Source: an uncultured Oscillibacter sp. (GTDB taxonomy: Bacteria; Bacillota_A; Clostridia; Oscillospirales; Oscillospiraceae). From it: a stretch of DNA of 32,249 nucleotides. The notes beneath the pieces were generated by a model. It searched no databases. It saw only the letters and a program-made list of their open reading frames with translations, and had not been told where the DNA came from. Numbering within the stretch: the stretch's first letter is position 1; every line of letters starts with the position of its first letter. The position numbers and the translations under genes were made by a program. The stretch is taken from the NCBI GenBank assembly GCA_951800675.1, contig CATOKC010000021.1, forward strand, positions 1 to 32,249, given 5' to 3'. Of this stretch, positions 17,058-23,196 are shown one piece after another.

Positions 17058-17376
17058 GCCCAAGGCCCCCAAGGGGCCCATCAACCCCAGAACCCGCGCC
17101 AATGTCTACACCCTGGCGGCGCTGTACCTGGTCTATCTCTTCTATCAGGTGGCCAAGCCCTACCTGACCCACGACCCTTACGGGCCCACTACGTTCCAGA
17201 TCATCCTGGCGGCGGTGGTTCTGGGAGGAGGCGCGGCGGCTTTGGGCTTTCTGGCCTGGAAAATGTTCAAGGTCCCCCTGCCAGAGGAGCCGGAGGAGGA
17301 AGCCCCTCTGCCGGAAGAGGCGGAGGAAGAGGATACCCCTTTGCTGGAGGAAGCCGAAGAGGACGAGGAGAATTGA
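17050..17376 (+). CDS. Small membrane protein with acidic repeat tail
   Basis: A 108-residue protein of no recognised family. A basic, Pro-rich start (MSKPKAPKGPINPRTRAN) precedes two likely membrane helices (about 20-38 and 48-70). The tail from residue 76 is almost wholly Glu, Pro, Ala and Leu in about three imperfect repeats of the PLPEEPEEEA kind. Both ends would lie in the cytoplasm if the two helices form a hairpin. AAAAGGAGG precedes the ATG, which lies inside the end of the MATE gene, so it may be an accessory of that exporter (inference). The low-complexity tail also resembles a flexible protein tether. Confidence 0.8.
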   Translation: MSKPKAPKGPINPRTRANVYTLAALYLVYLFYQVAKPYLTHDPYGPTTFQIILAAVVLGGGAAALGFLAWKMFKVPLPEEPEEEAPLPEEAEEEDTPLLEEAEEDEEN

Positions 17377-17379
17377 CAA

Positions 17380-17417
17380 AGAGCGAGACCCTGAAAACCG
17401 GGTCCCGCTCTCTTTTT
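17380..17417. terminator. Terminator between MATE operon and RluA-family gene
   Basis: Stem AGAGCGAGACCC / GGGTCCCGCTCT (one mismatch) with an 8-base loop and a tail of five T at 17413-17417. It ends the MATE operon and, with the A-run on the other side, may also act on the convergent minus-strand operon. Confidence 0.85.
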
Positions 17418-17421
17418 ATGC

Positions 17422-18333
17422 CTAAGCCTCTGTTCCCGCCGGGAACCACCGCCGGAGCAAGGACTGCATGTCCTCCGGCAAAGGCGTGGAAACCTCCACA
17501 CGCTCTCCAGTGACAGGGTGGTCCAGCGTCACCCGCCGGGAGTGCAGGGCGGGCCGGGCAATAAGCTCCGGCTCCTCCACACCATAGAGCCAGTCCCCCG
17601 CCAGGGGGCAGCCCAGGGAGGCCATGTGGACCCGCAGCTGGTGAGTCCGCCCGGTCTCCGGCCGGAGGTCCAGCAGACTGAGCCGCTCCCCCTGGGCCAG
17701 AACCTCGTAATGGGACACGGCGAAAGCGCCGTCCGGCCGGATTTTCCGAGCCACAACGGAGGCGTCGTCCCGCCCGATGGGAGCCTCCACCGTCCCACGC
17801 TCCGGCGTGGGACAGCCCAGGCAGATGGCCCGGTATTCCCGCCGGAAGCGCTCTGAGTGCAGCAGCCGCCGGAGTAGGTCGTGGACATAGCCGCTCTTGG
17901 CGATGACCATCAGCCCGGTGGTACCCTTGTCCAGACGGTTCACCGGATGAAAAATAAAGTCCATCCCCCGGCTCCAGGCCAGGGCCCCCGCCACCGTAGG
18001 CGTGTCCGGCAGGAAGTTGGAGGCGTGGGCCGTCATGCCCGCGGGCTTGTCCACAAGCAGCAGGTACTCGTCCTCCCAGACCACGGGCAAAGGCCAGTTT
18101 CCAGGGGTGACGGCGGCCTTGGGCGGGCGTCGGTCCTCCGTCTCCACCGCCAGCACGTCTCCGGCCCGGAGCACATGAGGCGTATGGACAGGGACCCCGT
18201 TGACAAATATGCACGTCCCGCCATGGGCCAGCCGGGAGACGGCATGAGAGGAGAAGTGGAGCTTGGCCCGAAGAATGTGCCGGACAGTGGCCCCATCCTC
18301 CTCCGGTGAAATGACCTTGGTGACGACCGCCAT
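17422..18333 (-). CDS. RluA family pseudouridine synthase
   Basis: A 303-residue RNA-modifying enzyme that turns uridine into pseudouridine in rRNA or tRNA. The N-terminal S4-like domain (about 15-70) would bind RNA. The catalytic motif NRLDKGTTG holds the nucleophile Asp135, and the later RTHQLRVHM and CPLAGDWLYG motifs are typical of the RluA/RluC/RluD group. The exact target is not decided by sequence. The ATG at 18331-18333 overlaps the stop of the sensor kinase (TGATG); a GTG one codon upstream is an alternative. It is the last gene of an operon with the two-component system, an unusual partnership for an RNA-modification enzyme. Confidence 0.92.
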   Translation of the reverse strand: MAVVTKVISPEEDGATVRHILRAKLHFSSHAVSRLAHGGTCIFVNGVPVHTPHVLRAGDVLAVETEDRRPPKAAVTPGNWPLPVVWEDEYLLLVDKPAGMTAHASNFLPDTPTVAGALAWSRGMDFIFHPVNRLDKGTTGLMVIAKSGYVHDLLRRLLHSERFRREYRAICLGCPTPERGTVEAPIGRDDASVVARKIRPDGAFAVSHYEVLAQGERLSLLDLRPETGRTHQLRVHMASLGCPLAGDWLYGVEEPELIARPALHSRRVTLDHPVTGERVEVSTPLPEDMQSLLRRWFPAGTEA

Positions 18334-19313
18334 CACTCCACCCCTCTTCTGGCGCGGCTTAAATCCAGCCTTACCAAGGTCCCCTGGCCCGGGCGGGAGG
18401 AAATGGAAATGCCGTGATTCAAGCGGTCCAGCACCTGATGGCAGAGATAAAGCCCGATGCCGGTGGACTTCTTGTCCTCCCGGCCGTTGAAGCCGGTGAA
18501 GCCCTTCTCAAAGACCCGGGGTAGATCCTCCGGCCGGATGCCAATGCCGCTGTCGGCAATGACCAGAGTCTCCCCGTCGCCATAGATGCGGACCCGCCCG
18601 CCCTCGGGGGTGTACTTCACCGCGTTGGACAACAGCTGCTCCAAGACAAAGGCCAGCCATTTTTCGTCGGTCAGCACCGTCCTCCCGGTTTCCTGGAAGT
18701 CCAGGGAGATTTTTTTCAGGATGAACAGGCGGGCGTATTTCCGCAAAGACTGCCGGAGCAGGGTGTCCAGGTCGTATTTCCGAAAAACGTAGTCCGTAGT
18801 CTCGCTGCCCAGGCGGAGGTAGCCCAGAACCATCTCCACATACTGCTCGATTTTCAAAAGCTCCCCCTCCAGCTCCGGCCGGGGCGACTCCTGGAGGAGA
18901 AGCCGCATGGCGGCGATGGGGGTTTTGATCTGGTGAGCCCAGAGGGTATAGTAGTCCGTCATGTCCTGAAGCCGGTTCCGGCTCTCCAGAGCCAGGGCGG
19001 CCCGCTCCGCAGCCAAGGCTTGGAGCAAGGCTTGATAGTCCTCCTCCAATAGTCCCTTGGGAGGCGGCAGGGGGAGAACTTTTTCCCGGACCTGGACCAG
19101 CAGGCGCTCCAGCTCCCGGTGCCGCCGGAGAAACTGGAAGTAACCAATGACAAACAGGGTGAGCCCCAGGGCGAAGCACAGCACAAAGGCGTAGCCCACC
19201 GATTCCAGAGGCAGACCATAGAGATAGAAGATGACAGAGCAGATGCCAAGACACCCGCCCAGCAAAAAAAGCAGCTTCCAGTGCCGCCAACAATACGCCC
19301 GCAGGACCCTCAT
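18333..19313 (-). CDS. BceS-type intramembrane-sensing histidine kinase
   Basis: A 326-residue membrane kinase. Two helices (about 13-31 and 38-60) are joined by a very short outer loop, leaving no extracellular sensor domain; this is the BceS/LiaS-type layout in which the kinase senses through a partner membrane protein. The dimerisation helix has the H-box WAHQIKTPIAAM; the ATPase domain has the N-box EQLLSNAVKYT, G1 DSGIGI and G2 GIGLYLC, all intact. The ATG overlaps the regulator's stop (ATGA). BceS kinases are usually driven by a BceAB peptide-antibiotic transporter; none is next to it here. Confidence 0.94.
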   Translation of the reverse strand: MRVLRAYCWRHWKLLFLLGGCLGICSVIFYLYGLPLESVGYAFVLCFALGLTLFVIGYFQFLRRHRELERLLVQVREKVLPLPPPKGLLEEDYQALLQALAAERAALALESRNRLQDMTDYYTLWAHQIKTPIAAMRLLLQESPRPELEGELLKIEQYVEMVLGYLRLGSETTDYVFRKYDLDTLLRQSLRKYARLFILKKISLDFQETGRTVLTDEKWLAFVLEQLLSNAVKYTPEGGRVRIYGDGETLVIADSGIGIRPEDLPRVFEKGFTGFNGREDKKSTGIGLYLCHQVLDRLNHGISISSRPGQGTLVRLDLSRARRGVE

Positions 19314-19993
19314 GCCTCTCGCTCCTCCACCAGATAGCCCGCGCCCTTTTTCGTGCGGATAAACTCCGGCAGCCCCGCCGCCTCCAGCTTCCGCCGGAGG
19401 CGGTTCACGTTGACGGACAAGGTGTTTTCATCCACGAAGCTGTCCGACTCCCAAAGGGCGGTCATCATGGCGTCTCGGCTGACGATCCGTCCCTTTTTCT
19501 CCAGCAGGAGCTGGAGGAGCTTCCCCTCGTTCCTCGTCAGTTCGACGCGTTGGCCGTTTACAGTGACGGTTCCGTTGGCGGGATTCAGCACCGCCCCGCC
19601 GCAGGAGAGAAGGGCCGGGCCCGCGGCAAAGTCATAGGCCCGCCGGAGCATGGCTTGTACCTTGGCGGAGAGGACTTGGAGGTCAAAGGGCTTGGATAGG
19701 AGATCGTCTCCGCCCATCTGCATCGCCATGACAAGGTTCACGTTGTCTGAGGCGGAGGTCAGAAAGAGGATGGGGACCTTGGAGAGCTTCCGGATCTCCT
19801 GACACCAATGGTAGCCGTTGAAAAAGGGCAGGGAGATGTCCAGCAGCACCAGCTGGGGGTCGAACTGCGTAAACTCCGCCAGCACGGCGTCAAACTTCCG
19901 GGCGCAGGCCACCTGATAGCCCCAGCTTTCCAGATGCCGGGCTACGGCTCCTGCGATAACGCCGTCGTCCTCCACAAGAAAAATACGATACAA
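19310..19993 (-). CDS. OmpR-family response regulator, BceR-like
   Basis: A 227-residue regulator: receiver domain at 1-115 with the acidic pair near 9-10 and phospho-acceptor Asp52 (LLDISLPFFNG), conserved Lys in GGDDLLSKPF, then a winged-helix DNA-binding domain from about 130 (ELTRNEGKLLQLLLEKKG ... VNRLRRKL). It should be phosphorylated by the kinase encoded next to it and act on cell-envelope stress or antibiotic genes. The start is the TTG at 19991-19993 with GAGAGGAGG just upstream; the frame continues through tRNA-Leu and so is not the real N-terminus. It starts an operon with the kinase and the pseudouridine synthase. A promoter was not identified between it and the tRNA terminator. 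Confidence 0.93.
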   Translation of the reverse strand: MYRIFLVEDDGVIAGAVARHLESWGYQVACARKFDAVLAEFTQFDPQLVLLDISLPFFNGYHWCQEIRKLSKVPILFLTSASDNVNLVMAMQMGGDDLLSKPFDLQVLSAKVQAMLRRAYDFAAGPALLSCGGAVLNPANGTVTVNGQRVELTRNEGKLLQLLLEKKGRIVSRDAMMTALWESDSFVDENTLSVNVNRLRRKLEAAGLPEFIRTKKGAGYLVEEREA

Positions 19994-20056
19994 AGAAGGC
20001 CCTCCTCTCTCCAATATGGGTTCAAAGCAAGAAAGTGAAAGCTGCATATATGCGAC

Positions 20057-20101
20057 AAAAATTGCGAGAACCGACTTAACTAGCTGGTTCTCGCAATTTT
20101 T
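20057..20101. terminator. Terminator of tRNA-Leu, symmetric on both strands
   Basis: Perfect 12-bp stem ATTGCGAGAACC / GGTTCTCGCAAT (20061-20072 with 20086-20097), 13-base loop, A-run on one side and T-run on the other. It ends the minus-strand tRNA, separating it from the regulator gene. Confidence 0.9.
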
Positions 20102-20188
20102 TGGTGCCGGTGGTGGGACTCGAACCCACACGCCATCGCTGGCGGCGGATTTTGAATCCGCTACGTCTACCAATTCCATCACACCGGC
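20102..20188 (-). tRNA. tRNA-Leu (anticodon CAA)
   Basis: An 87-base class II tRNA with encoded CCA (20102-20104 as TGG on the plus strand). The acceptor stem GCCGGTG/CACCGGC is perfect, the anticodon stem-loop GCGGATTCAAAATCCGC gives CAA (reads UUG), there is a long variable arm, and the T arm has GTTCGAGTC. Promoter and terminator flank it, so it is a single transcription unit. Confidence 0.97.
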
Positions 20189-20200
20189 GAGCCTTTTCCT

Positions 20201-20229
20201 ATTATACAAGCTCTTTTTGAAAAATTCAA
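20201..20229 (-). promoter_or_regulatory. Promoter of tRNA-Leu
   Basis: On the minus strand TTGAAT (20224-20229) and TATAAT (20201-20206) with a 17-bp spacer, ending 12 bases before the mature 5' end. Confidence 0.85.
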
Positions 20230-20810
20230 GAGGGACTTTTCAAGAATCTTCAAAATTTTGAACCCGGCTGCCGTGCCCGCTTGATGATTACCGTTCGTAT
20301 TATCGCAGGAAATCCTGCGTTTTCCTTTTGCGTACTTTGTCGATTTTTGACATGCTTGGAAAAAAGCACACCATAAATGGAAATTTCATCCAAATTCTTT
20401 CGACCCCATTTTCCCATTTTCCCGTGGCTTCCCTGCGTTTTTTGCCGCCGCCTTAAAAAGCCCCTGGTTTCCGGTGAAATTTACATAAAGCGTTTCATAA
20501 AAATCTTCTACAAGGAGTTATTCACACTTTCCACAGAGTTTTCCACAGAGCGGTTTCTCAAAAAGAAAGCAATTACTTTGCCTTTTTGCGGAAGGTGAAA
20601 AATGGAAGGGGGAGTTTTAAACCAAGCTGACAGCAAGATTTAGTTTACATAAAATCATAGTGTAGAAAAATTACTTCCTCTTTTTTTAATTTTCTCTGAA
20701 TACCTTAGTTTTTTGTTGAAAAAAGGGAAGCTTCTCCGCAAAAAAAGAGGCACATGAAGGCAATCATGCAAAGTGCCGGAGGAAAGAGGTCCTGGACACG
20801 GATATATTAC
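20230..20810. other. AT-rich non-coding region with DnaA-box-like cluster
   Basis: Most of a 688-base gene-free gap (20189-20876). It holds a 14-bp palindrome TTCAAAATTTTGAA (20249-20262), an orphan terminator-like hairpin CGCAGG/CCTGCG with a T-tail (20304-20323), the DnaA-box-like cluster at 20518-20547, and then an AT-rich stretch of about 200 bases with long T and A runs. Short open frames here have no ribosome site and look non-coding. Confidence 0.5.
20518..20547 (+). other. Cluster of DnaA-box-like sequences
   Basis: Three boxes in one direction: TTATTCACA (20518-20526, a full match to TTATNCACA), CTTTCCACA (20527-20535) and TTTTCCACA (20539-20547, one or two mismatches). Such tandem boxes next to AT-rich DNA are typical of Firmicute oriC or of dnaA promoter regions, but dnaA is not in the window. 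Confidence 0.5.
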
Positions 20811-20839
20811 GTGACAAAACGCAAAAACTGTACTATAAT
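20811..20839 (+). promoter_or_regulatory. Promoter of the mnmA operon
   Basis: GTGACA (20811-20816) and TATAAT (20834-20839) with a 17-bp spacer, followed by a leader of about 30 bases to the ATG. Confidence 0.75.
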
Positions 20840-20876
20840 GATAGCCTCAAATCAAAACCGGGTCGGGAGGAACAGA

Positions 20877-21959
20877 ATGGGAGCGTACAGAGACCAGAGC
20901 GCACTGATTGCCATGAGCGGCGGCGTGGACAGCTCAGCGGCAGCTTATTTGATGCGGGAGGAGGGATTTCGCTGTCAGGGGGCCACCATGCGGCTGCTGG
21001 AGTGGGACAACGGGCGGAACGCCGCCGACGCGGAGGCGGTCTGCCGCCGGCTTGGCATTCCCTTTATGACGCTGGACCTGGCCCGGGAGTTTAAGGTGGC
21101 CGTGATGGAGAAATTTGTCCAGGTTTATCAGGCCGGAGGAACTCCCAACCCCTGCGTGGACTGCAACCGCTGTATGAAGTTCTCCAGATTGATGAAGGCG
21201 GCGGAGGCGATGGGGCTTTGTTACGTGGCCACCGGGCATTACGCCAGGGTGGATCAGGACTCGAGGTCGGGCCGCTGGCTTTTGAAAAAAGCCCTGGACG
21301 ACGGGAGGGACCAGAGCTATTTCCTCTACACCCTGACACAAAAGCAGCTGTCCCGCATTTGTTTTCCCCTGGGAGGTATAGAAAAGTGGCAGGTCCGGGA
21401 GCTGGCGGAGCGCTTGGGCTTTGTCAACGCCCAAAGGAAGGACAGCCAGGATATCTGCTTCATTCCCGACGGCGATTACGGCGCGTTCATCGAGTCCTAC
21501 ACCGGTAAGTCCTTTTCCGCCGGGGACTTTTTGAACCAGGAGGGACGGGCTGTGGGACGGCACCGGGGCGCGGCCCGTTATACCCTGGGCCAGCGGAAGG
21601 GCCTGGGCCTCTCCCTGGGGGAGCCGGTATACGTCTGCGGGAAGGATATGGCCGCCAACACTGTCACTGTGGGGCCGGAGCGTGCCCTCTACGCCCGGGA
21701 AATTCTGGCGGAGGACCTGAACTGGATTGCCGTGGAGGGACTGGATGGACCCATGCGGGTAAAGGCCAAGACCCGCTCCCGTCAGCGAGAACAGGAGGCG
21801 GAGCTGTTCCCGGAAACCGGGGGCCGGGTCCGGATTGTATTCGACCAGCCCCAGCGGGCAGTGACGCCGGGACAGGCGGCGGTATTTTACGACGGGGAGG
21901 CCGTTGTGGGCGGGGGAACCATTGTGGAAGTCTGGAAGGAGGATGGACATGAGCTGTGA
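20877..21959 (+). CDS. mnmA: tRNA-specific 2-thiouridylase MnmA
   Basis: A 360-residue cytoplasmic enzyme that puts sulfur on C2 of the wobble uridine in Lys, Glu and Gln tRNAs. The PP-loop AMSGGVDSSAAAYL near the N-terminus binds ATP, PNPCVDCNR holds the first catalytic Cys, KDSQDICFIPDGDY holds the second, and RYTLGQRKGLG is the usual family stretch. Length is normal. The ATG at 20877 follows GGGAGGAA; the frame runs 41 codons further up across the promoter. It leads an operon with a small Cys-rich protein (11-base overlap) and tcdA. Confidence 0.97.
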   Translation: MGAYRDQSALIAMSGGVDSSAAAYLMREEGFRCQGATMRLLEWDNGRNAADAEAVCRRLGIPFMTLDLAREFKVAVMEKFVQVYQAGGTPNPCVDCNRCMKFSRLMKAAEAMGLCYVATGHYARVDQDSRSGRWLLKKALDDGRDQSYFLYTLTQKQLSRICFPLGGIEKWQVRELAERLGFVNAQRKDSQDICFIPDGDYGAFIESYTGKSFSAGDFLNQEGRAVGRHRGAARYTLGQRKGLGLSLGEPVYVCGKDMAANTVTVGPERALYAREILAEDLNWIAVEGLDGPMRVKAKTRSRQREQEAELFPETGGRVRIVFDQPQRAVTPGQAAVFYDGEAVVGGGTIVEVWKEDGHEL

Positions 21960-22305
21960 GAACTGTGGAGGCGGCTACGGCGGCTGTGGGCAGGCGCTGC
22001 TGCTGACAGAGGCGGAGCTGGCCTTTCTGCGCCGCTTGGGGGAGACGCCCTTTCTCCCGGTGGCCGCGGCCTATGACCGGAAAGAGCCGGTATACCTGGA
22101 GGATCGGGCGCGGCCCCAGGAGGAATACGTGGCCGTCATCCTGGGTTTGACGGGAAAGGGCCTGCTCCGCTTGGATTACGACATTCCCCTGGAGAACTTT
22201 GACTACGCTGCCTACCGGAGCTATCCCCTTCGCGGCAGCATGGCGCTGACCGGGCGCGGGCAGGACATCCTGGAACAGATCGAGATTCAGGGAATTGAGG
22301 AGTGA
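21949..22305 (+). CDS. Small Cys-rich-N-terminus protein between mnmA and tcdA
   Basis: A 118-residue protein of no recognised family. The first 14 residues are MSCENCGGGYGGCG with Cys at 3, 6 and 13, which may bind a metal or carry sulfur. The rest (LTEAELAFLRRLGETPFLPVA ... GLLRLDYDIPL) is alpha/beta and looks like a winged-helix fold, with no other Cys. I chose the ATG at 21949, six bases after GGAGG; an ATG two codons earlier is too close. The start lies inside the end of mnmA and tcdA follows four bases after the stop, so all three are translated from one message. A link to tRNA modification is suggested only by the neighbours. Confidence 0.8.
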   Translation: MSCENCGGGYGGCGQALLLTEAELAFLRRLGETPFLPVAAAYDRKEPVYLEDRARPQEEYVAVILGLTGKGLLRLDYDIPLENFDYAAYRSYPLRGSMALTGRGQDILEQIEIQGIEE

Positions 22306-22309
22306 GGGG

Positions 22310-23041
22310 ATGCTGGATCAGTTTTCAAGAACAGAGCTGCTGCTGGGGCGGGAGGGCATAGAACGCCTGGCCCGGTCCCGGGTGGCGGTGTTCGGCCTGG
22401 GAGGCGTGGGCGGATATACGGTGGAGGCCCTGGTCCGCAGCGGCGTGGGGACGCTGGACCTCATTGACAGCGACCGGGTGAGCCTGACGAACCTGAACCG
22501 CCAGATTTTAGCCACCCGCCGAACCTTGGGCCAATACAAGGCCGACGCCGCCCGGGAGCGGGTGCTGGAGATCAACCCCGAGGCCGTGGCGCATGCGTGG
22601 AAGCGGTTCTTCGGCCCGGACACCGCCGGAGCGTTCGATTTTTCCCAATACGACTACGTGGTGGACGCCATCGACACGGTTACCGGAAAGCTGCTTTTGA
22701 TTCAGGCGGCTCTAGCGGCGGGAACAAGGGTCATCAGCTGCATGGGGGCGGGGAACAAGCTGGACCCCACCGCCTTCCGGGTGGCGGACATCTACGAGAC
22801 CTCCGTCTGCCCCCTGGCCCGGGTGATGCGGAAGGAGCTGAAACGCCGGGACATCCGGAAATTGAAGGTGGTTTACTCCCAGGAGCCGCCCCGGACCCCG
22901 GAGGGGGAGCTGTATCAGCAGTCCCTGGAGGGGGAGGTCCGGCGGCAGGTGCCGGGGAGCGTTGCCTTCGTTCCCGCGGCGGCGGGACTGCTTCTGGCGG
23001 GGGAGGTTGTCAAAGACCTGGCCTTGGGCGGAGAGGCATAA
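22310..23041 (+). CDS. tcdA: tRNA threonylcarbamoyladenosine dehydratase (TcdA, ThiF/E1-like)
   Basis: A 243-residue E1-like enzyme that cyclises t6A at position 37 of ANN-reading tRNAs to ct6A using ATP. The Rossmann motif GLGGVGGYTVEALVRSGVG is near residues 29-47, with the adenylate-binding DSDRVSLTNLNRQ, and the family stretch CMGAGNKLDPTAF follows. The C-terminal PGSVAFVPAAAGLLLAGEVV is also typical. The ATG at 22310 follows GAGGAGTGAGGGG. Third gene of the mnmA operon, ended by a strong terminator. Confidence 0.95.
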   Translation: MLDQFSRTELLLGREGIERLARSRVAVFGLGGVGGYTVEALVRSGVGTLDLIDSDRVSLTNLNRQILATRRTLGQYKADAARERVLEINPEAVAHAWKRFFGPDTAGAFDFSQYDYVVDAIDTVTGKLLLIQAALAAGTRVISCMGAGNKLDPTAFRVADIYETSVCPLARVMRKELKRRDIRKLKVVYSQEPPRTPEGELYQQSLEGEVRRQVPGSVAFVPAAAGLLLAGEVVKDLALGGEA

Positions 23042-23054
23042 CGTTACTGGAAGA

Positions 23055-23085
23055 GGGGAAAGCGATTTGCGCTTTCCCCTTTTTT
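23055..23085 (+). terminator. Terminator of the mnmA-tcdA operon
   Basis: Perfect 10-bp stem GGGGAAAGCG/CGCTTTCCCC with loop ATTTG and six T (23080-23085). Confidence 0.95.
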
Positions 23086-23102
23086 GCCGTTGCGGCGCTT
23101 CC

Positions 23103-23129
23103 TTATCTTTCCCGCTGGTCTGCCGATAT
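23103..23129 (+). promoter_or_regulatory. SigD (sigma-28)-type promoter of the flagellin-like gene
   Basis: GCCGATAT (23122-23129) is a full match to the B. subtilis SigD -10 element. Eleven bases before it lies TTATCTTT, matching TAAAGTTT at five of eight positions and at the exact expected spacing. A sigma-A TATAAT overlaps just downstream (23130-23135) but has no good -35 box. Confidence 0.65.
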
Positions 23130-23196
23130 TATAATATATAGAAGTGGGCGCGGGAGAAGCCGCGTTTCAAATCAACGCAGGAAAGGGGGCGTCTGC

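Noticed and set aside
19994..20209. N-terminal extension of the response regulator through tRNA-Leu
   Set aside because: The frame translates the tRNA (a known false stretch of the MELVDVADSKSAASDG type). The TTG at 19993 has the ribosome site.
20377..20598. Small plus-strand open frame of 73 codons in the AT-rich gap
   Set aside because: No ribosome site, odd composition and overlap with the DnaA-box cluster.
22597..23196. 200-codon upstream extension of the flagellin-like protein
   Set aside because: It overlaps tcdA, the terminator and the SigD-type promoter; its composition is that of a shifted frame.
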